From assembly GCF_050632385.1 (NCBI RefSeq), contig NZ_CP192599.1, positions 2,914,001 through 2,978,000 on the forward strand: a DNA stretch of 64,000 nucleotides, written 5' to 3'. Position 1 is the first letter of the stretch, and every line of letters begins with the position of its first letter. This document shows, piece after piece, positions 24,301 to 28,652 of this stretch. This stretch comes from Humitalea sp050632385. GTDB lineage: Bacteria; Pseudomonadota; Alphaproteobacteria; Acetobacterales; Acetobacteraceae. The translations under genes were made by a program, and so were the position numbers. The notes beneath the pieces are model-generated. The model worked only from the letters and a program-made list of their open reading frames with translations, searched no databases and was not told the DNA's origin.

Positions 24301-25400
24301 GCGGCGCCTTCGGCCTCAATGCCGGCCAGGGTATTTCGCTTGTCGACACCACGCTGCGGGCGACCGCGGGCGATGTGACGGCGCGCGCGGGCGGCGGGAT
24401 GACCGCGACGGCGCTGACCCTCAACGCCGATGCGGGCAATGTGGCCCTCAGCGCCGGGGGCGCCGGCAATTTCGTCAACAGCCGCATCTCGGCGCGCGAC
24501 ATCATCACCGTCTCGGCCGCCGCGAGCCTCGCCTTCACCGATGTGGTGATCGACCCGAGCCGCGTTGTGCTCTCGGCCGGCGGCGACTTCTTCGGCACGC
24601 GCCTGACCGGGGTTTCCTCGGGCCTTTTCCGCATCGAGGCGGGCGGCAGCGTGTTGCTGACGGCCAGCGCCTTCACCGCCGATGTGATGGAGGTGATGAG
24701 CGGCCAGCCGGGCCAGGGCGGCACCACCATCACGCTGGATGGCGTGACCATGACGATCGGCGCCGGCGCCTTCCTGGCCGCCGGCGGCGGGGTGCTGATG
24801 CCCGGCCTGCTGACGGTCCGGCCCAGCAACACCAACAGCCTGGCGCCGCTGGTGATCGATACGCGGCGTGGAACCGGCACCTATACCAGCCTGCCCGGCA
24901 CCGTCCGCGCCGACGTGCCCGGGCTGGATCCGGCCGACCAGCCATCCCAGGTCGGCACCAGGCTGAACCCCACCTCCACCTTCACCCCGATCGCGAGCAC
25001 CGAGCCTGGTGGCGCGGTGCAATTGAACCTGCTGGCGACCGACCTGCCGGTCTTCCTGCTGCTGAACGGCGGCGCGGCATCCGGCGACATCATCGCCGGC
25101 CGCCTGTCGGTGCAGGGCGCCGGCGGCCGGGTGGAAGTGTCCGGGCGCCTGGGGCCCTTCGACGGTTCGGCCGCGGCGGCCCGCGCGACGCTGTCGACCG
25201 TCGTCGATGGCGCCTATGCGCCGGCGGGCCAGCAGAACTACCGGTTCAACAACTGCGTCCTCGGCTCGGTCAATTGCACCGTGCTGGCGGTGCTGGTGCC
25301 GGTGCCCGTGCCGACGCGGGAAATCACCGAACTGCGCACGGCACCGACGCCGCGCGACCCCGACGCGCTGTTGCCGAATATCGCCGAGGAGGATTTCTGA
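9366..25400 (+). CDS. Giant two-partner secretion exoprotein, TpsA (filamentous hemagglutinin-like), 5,344 aa
   Basis: The protein begins with a signal peptide ending PAIAQ near residue 32, then a TPS secretion domain (about residues 33-270) with the conserved segments INWQQFNVG, NRITGADPSTIAGRV and NPSGVVFAG. This domain is recognised by the TpsB partner. From about residue 440 the sequence is a long series of beta-helix-type repeats rich in G, A, T, S, N and V. These are diverged at first, then nineteen almost identical 93-aa copies (residues 2272-4038), then a diverged region to about 5150. The C-terminus contains two cysteines and ends LPNIAEEDF. Such proteins act as surface fibres or adhesins. 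The ligand is unknown. I chose the ATG at 9366 because the signal peptide follows directly; an ATG at 9330 adds 12 residues. Confidence 0.93.
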   Translation: MAQTIASGPRAWLLGSTALLPVAFSAGPAIAQSPTGGQVVAGQASIAQSGNTTVITQSTNRGAINWQQFNVGRDQAVQFQQPNAGSWTLNRITGADPSTIAGRVTANGGIAIVNPSGVVFAGTAQVNVANLIASTANITNENFMAGRMQFNEPGRPGARVENHGNITVADRGMAALVAPGVSNSGTIRARLGRVALQGAEAFALDLAGDGLLSIDVTQAVRTAPSGATALVTNTGTIDAAGGSVLISAHAASGLVEDLVRHTGRISAETVGDRTGQVALTATGGGVRVDGAVSATGAAGQRGGRIAVRGDTATTVTGTARIDASGAAGGGTVVVGTTGVGRNQTMSNRTTIARGATVRADATVAGQGGTIAVNATEATVVEASLSARGGPQGGDGGFIELSSQGMMQLNAGVDLAAPAGRVGTFLLDPQSIRVVEALPADPVVAGGNGSVNDPGGTTVTAISGNGVTFVAAGTLNALNANVLLEAKDNISVQGALNLGANTLRLFANGAIDQSGTGTITAGSLIIRALNGTSSAGSATLGLANAIGTLDAQVTGLLQLNNGATALTVAHALGSTVSLSTTSTLTLNGAVGLGGGAVVLSAGGAITQTAGAITAGTLTIRGGDGVADAVAAVLDKANAVGTLDARATGTLTLNNGATGLTVTNAVGSAVTLRSSEALVLNGAVGLAGGTVDLRIDKAITQTAGSITTGALNIRAADGTSAALSAVLDKTNAVGALDAMTSGAVTLANGTTALTVSNAFSSAVTLSTTSTMVLTGTVGLAGGTVALNADGAITQPSGGIVADTLTIRGSTGVGGGSWAELIQANAVGTLDAITSNGINYSQDGALTVLRATSDNVAITTGTGPLALTGDVSGSIVTLTAIGSTISQSGGTISATTRLGAFADGAITLNRDNSIAALRAQNGTGGITVRSIVAMDASARSGAGDVALTGDTLRITTVDGLAGVIGANVSLTSLGGGITQDQAIAAAGGGAAALTVASAGGVTLTDAGNLIGSLTATGVDAVDIASASNLTVVRAAGSSVALSTTGTMKLQASASGGLGVEASGNVALTTESLTIGAVTGTNGDAAIRSTGGAGTVSLRTDTLSGDGVVNATTTGTVEIGPNTAGRPIALANAIVPGTLVLTPAQATTQMVTGTLRLGETTIGTTRQGGALTVTDAVAPSALQVKTAIDLVADGTLTIGNAIGRSGLNLSLRGANAITQAAGAIITADALTIRGVAGGSTSAGGITLDLADNALGSLDAMSTAGIAVRSAAVADLTIARATSTGTGQAIAISGAGGASLTGDVGGTDALVALRFSGAIDQSGGAVTGASLSIRDFTGGTTQVGAVTLDQANAVGAIDIAAGAGLSFNNGTTALVANRATTGAGAVTTSLTTTGDLTLNGTIGGDATGIVALNSGGAIDQAGGSVTAGTLTIRGATGGASAAASINLAKTNTVAALDAFSAAGLTFRNGATSLTVLGAVGTDVSLTTGGNLVGAGAIGSLGATVALNVDGGITQSGGAITAAGLTIRDAATGTSGPAGVALGQANAVGKLDAISTKGLTFVNGATDLVATRATAAAGQAISLTSGGNLALGTIGGGSTTAVALNVAGDLSQGSGGISASSLTIRGIGGVESGPTSVVLGQSSNAVSSLDVISTGALTFVNGAGPASLSVLRATTAAGQAVAITGGAAVDLAGNVGGTATTDVSLFVAGALSQSGGAITADALAIANVDGTGSAASIALNQANAVASLDARSSGAIGFNNGITDLIVTRAATGAGAFTTSLTTKGGLQMAGAVGGNVANSVVLRVDGAITQSAPGITAGSLTITDTTGLGGATSIDLTNGNAIGTLRARASGALAVGSSTDLAIVRAEGSTVNIASAGALTVTDSAFGGLGVQGATDVALTGTALNIGVGAFSNGGAAIRATDALSGTVTLRTDALNWTGLISAPLAVNLGPLSAKPVVITTGAAVPGAMTINPGALTSARLQTGTLRIGLTTIGGSTVLGSGVSVQSALTPDAGAITTGLMLVAGGGGSIDLNAAIGRSGLAIELLTDGAVTQTASGLITAGTLFIAGDTAGITAVGAVDLDQANAVGSVRVVGSQGISFANGATDLSVAGATTAAGQTVTLTSAGQLVLAGNVGGVGASVALNASGALSQTGGAITAGSLTIRNAAGGVSGPAGVALDRTNSVASLNAVSTKGLSFVNDATDLTVAQATTSGVGQAVTISTGGKLALGSNVGGNGAAVRLNTPGEITQTGGAITAATLTIRDSASGSAGAASVALAQTNAVGSLDAFSKAGLAFTNDATALNVVAATGSSVTLRAAGDLIGKGAIGGAGASVALQVDGAISQTAGAITAAGLTIRDAAGTGAAASVALAQTNAVGSLDAFSKAGLAFTNDATALNVVAATGSSVTLRAAGDLIGKGAIGGAGASVALQVDGAISQTAGAITAAGLTIRDAAGTGAAASVALAQTNAVGSLDAFSKAGLAFTNDATALNVVAATGSSVTLRAAGDLIGKGAIGGAGASVALQVDGAISQTAGAITAAGLTIRDAAGTGAAASVALAQTNAVGSLDAFSKAGLAFTNDATALNVVAATGGSVTLRAAGDLIGKGAIGGAGASVALQVDGAISQTAGAITAAGLTIRDAAGTGAAASVALAQTNAVGSLDAFSKAGLAFTNDATALNVVAATGSSVTLRAAGDLIGKGAIGGAGASVALQVDGAISQTAGAITAAGLTIRDAAGTGAAASVALAQTNAVGSLDAFSKAGLAFTNDATALNVVAATGSSVTLRAAGDLIGKGAIGGAGASVALQVDGAISQTAGAITAAGLTIRDAAGTGAAASVALAQTNAVGSLDAFSKAGLAFTNDATALNVVAATGGSVTLRAAGDLIGKGAIGGAGASVALQVDGAISQTAGAITAAGLTIRDAAGTGAPASVALAQTNAVGSLDAFSKAGLAFTNDATALNVVAATGSSVTLRAAGDLIGKGAIGGAGASVALQVDGAISQTAGAITAAGLTIRDAAGTGAAASVALAQTNAVGSLDAFSKAGLAFTNDATALNVVAATGGSVTLRAAGDLIGKGAIGGAGASVALQVDGAISQTAGAITAAGLTIRDAAGTGAAASVALAQTNAVGSLDAFSKAGLAFTNDATALNVVAATGSSVTLRAAGDLIGKGAIGGAGASVALQVDGAISQTAGAITAAGLTIRDAAGTGAAASVALAQTNAVGSLDAFSKAGLAFTNDATALNVVAATGGSVTLRAAGDLIGKGAIGGAGASVALQVDGAISQTAGAITAAGLTIRDAAGTGAAASVALAQTNAVGSLDAFSKAGLAFTNDATALNVVAATGSSVTLRAAGDLIGKGAIGGAGASVALQVDGAISQSGGAITAAGLTIRDAAGTGAAASVALAQTNAVGSLDAFSKAGLAFTNDATALNVVAATGSSVTLRAAGDLIGKGAIGGAGASVALQVDGAISQTAGAITAAGLTIRDAAGTGAAASVALAQTNAVGSLDAFSKAGLAFTNDATALNVVAATGGSVTLRAAGDLIGKGAIGGAGASVALQVDGAISQTAGAITAAGLTIRDAAGTGAPASVALAQTNAVGSLDAFSKAGLAFTNDATALNVVAATGSSVTLRAAGDLIGKGAIGGAGASVALQVDGAISQTAGAITAAGLTIRDAAGTGAAASVALAQTNAVGSLDAFSKAGLAFTNDATALNVVAATGGSVTLRAAGDLIGKGAIGGAGASVALQVDGAISQTAGAITAAGLTIRDAAGTGAAASVALAQTNAVGSLDAFSKAGLAFTNDATALNVVAATGSSVTLRAAGDLIGKGAIGGAGASVALQVDGAISQTAGAITAAGLTIRDAAGTGAAASVALAQTNAVGSLDAFSKAGLAFTNDATALNVVAATGGSVTLRAAGDLIGKGAIGGAGASVALQVDGAISQTAGAITAAGLTIRDAAGTGAAASVALAQTNAVGSLDAFSKAGLAFTNDATALNVVAATGGSVTLRAAGDLIGKGAIGGAGASVALQVDGAISQSGGAITAAGLTIRDAAGTGAAASVALAQTNAVGSLDAFSKAGLAFTNDATALNVARAETSGIGQTVSVIADGAIDLSGAVGGNAAVVNLIGDGATGTIGQSGGIITAATLNVAGPQAITLLGDNAVTAIQATATTGDIAINTLAAATVAARTGAGGVTLLGDSLFVSTVGTTAGISADTVNLTARSGAIGQDQAIIGTGLGAALLAVAANGGAGAVTLLHPGNRISSIAGTTTGTLGVLTTTALSAGTITAGGIGLTGPSIAIAGIQTAPVIALRATAGGITQAAGAILAGAGGSATALSTVSAGATTLTEAGNRIGDASITAGTAGAVDDVALTSASALTLRTLALGGGVAAGARNVTIVAPTLTLAGVTTTGALTASTAGAIGQTAGLATGGLLTMSAGGAITLDRTDNAFASLGTVAAGGASVLRTTGSLATTAGVTVAGGLILRADGNLTIAAAGPVQVTGSGDATLTSGAAMQVLGNVTAAGGATLTSGGAMTVQAAQIVTQGGDMTLNASGALSILSGAGLDSSDRIVVAANQAMTVQNAAMRGGSVSMAVNGAWDVGTAQIQGRAGNVEARIGGASTLSGSTITAAGTAVLTGNAGVAMTRSVVQGADAAIVAAGSIALDGSALVAGPGAATLSATAGDVTLLNGSSLSATGATTIQASGALSATTADIRGGSVAMTAGGSATLASSTVQATSGNAALTATSGAITLNGGSRINAAAASSLSAGGDALLDTGSLLGGASLRVDAARSLTLRGAALTATNGDAVLRSGVGATSLTSSSLLASGRALISAGDGQATNAGGSVTLTESTLRGATADIASVADIGLVRSGVQATAGDASLASGFGNVALSDNSSLVAGGRAAIGANGGVSLLSSSVSGASAAVSGRGGTVSLNAASINATSGDATLVAGGGLSMTNAASLRAAGAASVDVGGAINVVQSSVQTGGAAALRAAGGITFDRSTGQGGAFGLNAGQGISLVDTTLRATAGDVTARAGGGMTATALTLNADAGNVALSAGGAGNFVNSRISARDIITVSAAASLAFTDVVIDPSRVVLSAGGDFFGTRLTGVSSGLFRIEAGGSVLLTASAFTADVMEVMSGQPGQGGTTITLDGVTMTIGAGAFLAAGGGVLMPGLLTVRPSNTNSLAPLVIDTRRGTGTYTSLPGTVRADVPGLDPADQPSQVGTRLNPTSTFTPIASTEPGGAVQLNLLATDLPVFLLLNGGAASGDIIAGRLSVQGAGGRVEVSGRLGPFDGSAAAARATLSTVVDGAYAPAGQQNYRFNNCVLGSVNCTVLAVLVPVPVPTREITELRTAPTPRDPDALLPNIAEEDF
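16179..21563 (+). repeat. Tandem array of nineteen 279-bp (93-aa) repeats plus a partial twentieth, inside tpsA
   Basis: The motif AQTNAVGSLDAF recurs every 279 bases exactly. I located it at twenty positions from 16179 to 21480, so there are 19 full units and about 28 codons of a twentieth. Units differ at only a few positions: SSV or GSV in the ATG-SV-TLR segment, GAAAS or GAPAS near the end, and ISQTAG or ISQSGG. Units 6-12 (17574-19526) and 13-19 (19527-21479) share the same order of variants and look almost identical by eye over 1,953 bp, so a seven-unit block was itself duplicated. The unit length is a multiple of three, so changes in copy number keep the frame. Confidence 0.97.
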
Positions 25401-25403
25401 GCC

Positions 25404-28400
25404 ATGCGCGCGCCCCTCACCCTTCTCGCGCTTCTTGGTCTGCTGGGGCTGGCCGCCTGCCAGAAGCCGCCCGAGACCGCCTATGTCGCCGCGGCCGGAA
25501 CCTCGGCCGGCCAGCCCGCCGGGCCGGATGCGCGGGGCGAACCCTGCACCGTGCAGCCAGGCCGGTCGATCGCGACCGACGTGACCCCGCTGCGGGTGCG
25601 CGAAGTCTATTGCGGCGGCTGGACCCAGCCGGCGGCGCGGATTGTCGACCTGCCGCGCGGCGCGGGTGAGCTTGACGCCCTGGCCGCCGGCGGCGCCTGG
25701 CGCGGCTGGGTGGACCAGCGCTACGCCTGCGGCGCGCCGACCCGCACCTCGGTCGCCGGTGGCGCCGATGCGCGGCTGCTCGCCTGCACCCGCCGCGCCG
25801 GCGGCTGGCCGCAGGTCGCCATGGTGATCGCCGGTCCGAACGGGCCGGTGCTGGCCGATGGCGTCTCCACCGCCGTGCCCGTGATCGAACGGCTGGCGCT
25901 GGGCCAGACGGCCGCCGCCGCCACCGGGTCACGCTCGGCGGCGCTGGAACTGGCCGTCGCGCGGCTGTCGGCCGACAGCTTCGGCACCGCCGATGTGGGC
26001 CGGTATGAAGCGCTGATGACCCTGGGTCGCGACCTGAACCAGGTCGAGACCTTCGGCGCGGCGGAGGAAGCCTATCGCCAGGCGCTTTCGGTCCAGGAAC
26101 GCACGATCGGCGCGGGCAATCCCAACACGGTGATGCCGCTGGTGCACCTGGCGTTGAACCTGTCGAACCAGCGCCGCCATGCCGAGGCCGAGGCGCTGTT
26201 CGTGCGCGCCGACGCGCTGACCCCGCGGGCCGCCGACCCCGTCGCCCCGGCGCGACTGAAGCATTACCGCGCACTGCATGAACTGAACGGCGGCAGTCCC
26301 ACGGCAGCCTTGCCGCTGCTGGAACAGGCCGAGGCCCTGTATGGCGCGCTGATGCCCGACAACCTGGCGGCCGGCCGGGCGGATGACGCGCTGGTCGCGG
26401 TGACGGACCCGGTGTCGCAATCGGCGATCCTGGGGCTGGCCGAAACGCAACGGACCAAGGGCATCACGCTGGCGCGGCTCGGCCGCGACCAGGATGCGGC
26501 GATTTCCGTCGCCCAGGGCCGCACCCTGCTGCGCCGCGCCGGGCTGGAGGCCAACATGCTCTCCGGCCGCGCCTTGCGGACCCAGGGCGTGGCCGAGGCC
26601 CGCGCCGGCCGCAGCGATGCCTCCGCCGCACTGCTGCAACAGGCGGCGGGGCGGTTTTCCGCCGGCGCCCCGGGCGAACGGCCGCATGCCGTGACCCTGT
26701 TCCTGATGGGCGCGCGGCAAAACGCGGCGGGCCAGAGTGCCGCGGCGCTGGATGCCTTCCGCGCGGGTGCCGCCATCCTGCGTGCCAGGCAGATCAGCCT
26801 GCCCGGGCCGATGATCATGACCTACCTCGATGCGCTGGCCGCCGTGGCCGTGCGGGGGGGCGCGTCTGTCGACACCGCGGCGCTGCAGGCGGAAATGTTC
26901 GGCGCGGCGCAATTGGCTCAGCGCAGCGGCACCGTGCGCTTCGTGCAGCAGGCGACCGCGCGCCTGGGCGCCGCATCGGGCGATCCGCGCGTGGCCGATG
27001 CTGTGCGGCGCATGCAGGACGCCGACCGCGACCTGCGCACGCTGTTCAACGAACGCGACAGCGGTGTCACGGGCAGCGCCGCGGCGGAGTTGGACCGGCG
27101 GATCTCGGCGGCCCAGACCACGCGCTCGGATGCCGAGGCGGAGGTTGCCGCCGCCGCCCCGGGCTTCCGCCAGTTGTTGCTGGCCAGCGTCGATGCGCCG
27201 GCGGTGCAGCGGGTGCTCGGCGCCGATGAGGCGATGGTGACCATGCTGCTCGGCCCGACGCATGGCTATGTCTTCGCCGTGCGCCGCGACCGGGTGATGG
27301 CGGCGCGCACCACAATGACCGAAGGCGATGCCACCCGCCTGGTCGCCCAGTTGCGTGAAAGCACCGCGCCGAATTCGGGCGCCAGCGGCCCCGGGCGCTT
27401 CGACATCGCGACCGCGCAGGCGATCTACCGCGGGCTGATCGGCCCGCTGGAACCGGCGCTGACCGGCGCGCAGACGCTGGTCGTCGCCCCCGACGGGCCG
27501 CTGCTGTCGCTGCCCTTCGGCCTGTTGCTGACCGGTGAGGCCGATGCCGCGGCGCTGAACCGCGCCCCCTGGCTGATCAAGCGCTTTGCCGTCGTGCATG
27601 TTCCGGGCCCGCAGACCTTCGTGTCGCTGCGTGCCGCGGGGCCGGGCAGCACGGCCCCCCTGCCCTATGCCGGCTTCGGCGATTTCGTGCCGCCGAGTGC
27701 CGCCCAGCTCGCGCGGTCCTTCCCCTCCGAACGCTGCGCGGCGGACGCGCGGCTGGCGCAGGGCCTCGGCCGCCTGCCCGGCACGCGGACCGAGGTGACC
27801 TTCGCCGCGCAGGTCCTTGGCGGCACGGGCGATGCCATGCGGCTGGGTCCGGCGGCGACGACCGCCGCGCTGAAGACGGCGCGGCTGGACCAGGTGCGCA
27901 TCCTGCACCTGGCGACGCATGCGCTGTTGCCGGGTGAATTGTCCTGCCTGCCGGAGCCGACGATCATGCTCTCGACCCCGGCCAACGCGCCCAATGCCAA
28001 TGCCGCCTTCCTGACGGCGTCGGAGGTCTTGGGGCTGAAGCTCGACGCCGACCTCGTCATCCTGTCGGCCTGCAACACCGGCGGCCCGGGTGGCGCCGGC
28101 GGTGGCGAGGCACTGTCCGGGCTGGCGCGCGCCTTCTTCTATGCGGGGGCGCGCGGCCTGATGATCACGCATTGGGCGGTGGATGACGCGGCGGCGACCG
28201 TGATCGTCGCCGATACGCTGCGACGCCAGGCGGGCGGCGCGTCGTCGGCGGCGTCGCTGCGCGGGGCGCAGAACCTGTTGATCGACGAGGCCGGGCGCGG
28301 GCTGCCGGCCAATTTCGCGCATCCCTACTACTGGGCGCCCTTCGCCTTGATCGGCGATGGCCGGCGCGCGGCGGAGGCCCCGGTGCGGTCGGCCGGGGCC

Positions 28401-28421
28401 GCCGCACAACCGGTGCTATAG
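25404..28421 (+). CDS. CHAT-domain (caspase-like) lipoprotein with TPR-like repeats
   Basis: This 1,005-aa protein starts with a lipoprotein signal (hydrophobic LLALLGLLGLAAC followed by Q), so Cys20 would be lipidated. Residues about 190-520 look helical and TPR-like, with pieces such as ALMTLGRDLNQVETFGAAEE and AEALFVRADAL. A coiled region follows. The C-terminal part (about 600-985) is a CHAT domain, the caspase/separase-related fold. The expected catalytic pair is visible as His839 in HLATHA and Cys890 in LSACNTGG, followed by GLARAFFYAGARGLMITHW. The gene starts three bases after the tpsA stop, so it belongs to the same operon. It may cleave TpsA, TpsB or another cell-surface target. This is inferred from position. 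Confidence 0.92.
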   Translation: MRAPLTLLALLGLLGLAACQKPPETAYVAAAGTSAGQPAGPDARGEPCTVQPGRSIATDVTPLRVREVYCGGWTQPAARIVDLPRGAGELDALAAGGAWRGWVDQRYACGAPTRTSVAGGADARLLACTRRAGGWPQVAMVIAGPNGPVLADGVSTAVPVIERLALGQTAAAATGSRSAALELAVARLSADSFGTADVGRYEALMTLGRDLNQVETFGAAEEAYRQALSVQERTIGAGNPNTVMPLVHLALNLSNQRRHAEAEALFVRADALTPRAADPVAPARLKHYRALHELNGGSPTAALPLLEQAEALYGALMPDNLAAGRADDALVAVTDPVSQSAILGLAETQRTKGITLARLGRDQDAAISVAQGRTLLRRAGLEANMLSGRALRTQGVAEARAGRSDASAALLQQAAGRFSAGAPGERPHAVTLFLMGARQNAAGQSAAALDAFRAGAAILRARQISLPGPMIMTYLDALAAVAVRGGASVDTAALQAEMFGAAQLAQRSGTVRFVQQATARLGAASGDPRVADAVRRMQDADRDLRTLFNERDSGVTGSAAAELDRRISAAQTTRSDAEAEVAAAAPGFRQLLLASVDAPAVQRVLGADEAMVTMLLGPTHGYVFAVRRDRVMAARTTMTEGDATRLVAQLRESTAPNSGASGPGRFDIATAQAIYRGLIGPLEPALTGAQTLVVAPDGPLLSLPFGLLLTGEADAAALNRAPWLIKRFAVVHVPGPQTFVSLRAAGPGSTAPLPYAGFGDFVPPSAAQLARSFPSERCAADARLAQGLGRLPGTRTEVTFAAQVLGGTGDAMRLGPAATTAALKTARLDQVRILHLATHALLPGELSCLPEPTIMLSTPANAPNANAAFLTASEVLGLKLDADLVILSACNTGGPGGAGGGEALSGLARAFFYAGARGLMITHWAVDDAAATVIVADTLRRQAGGASSAASLRGAQNLLIDEAGRGLPANFAHPYYWAPFALIGDGRRAAEAPVRSAGAAAQPVL

Positions 28422-28528
28422 GAACGACGCGCTTCGGCAACTGACGGTCTGGTGACCAGGGCCGGACGCCCCCTCTCTGGCGGCGGGCGCCGGGAACGGG
28501 CATGGTTATGTATTCGGCGTAATGGACG

Positions 28529-28630
28529 CCAGAGCGGTTTCACCGCCGACGGAGGCGGCGAAACCACTCTGGCTATTTGTTTTATCGCATTTTCCGAGTC
28601 GTCAGGTGAGTCCACCTGACTTGAAAATGC
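28529..28630. repeat. Composite intergenic palindromic element (two hairpins) upstream of the kinase gene
   Basis: Two adjacent inverted repeats lie between the CHAT gene and the kinase gene. The first has arms 28529-28547 and 28554-28572 (17 of 19 positions paired), followed by a T-rich spacer. The second has arms 28587-28608 and 28613-28630, pairing GCATTTTC with GAAAATGC and GTCAGGTG with CACCTGAC. This two-palindrome layout with a TTGTTTTA-like spacer resembles the small intergenic palindromic repeats widespread in alphaproteobacterial genomes. It ends 22 bases before the kinase start. It could end transcription of the CHAT gene or lie in the kinase leader. Confidence 0.7.
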
Positions 28631-28652
28631 TCTGGGCGAGGATCGCGCGCGG

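Noticed and set aside
13397..25022. Very long minus-strand open frames (3,480 and 3,709 aa) opposite tpsA
   Set aside because: They arise because the 279-bp unit is a multiple of three and free of stops in several frames of GC-rich DNA. Their products are low-complexity with no domain, signal or ribosome-binding site, while the plus strand encodes a clear TPS protein.
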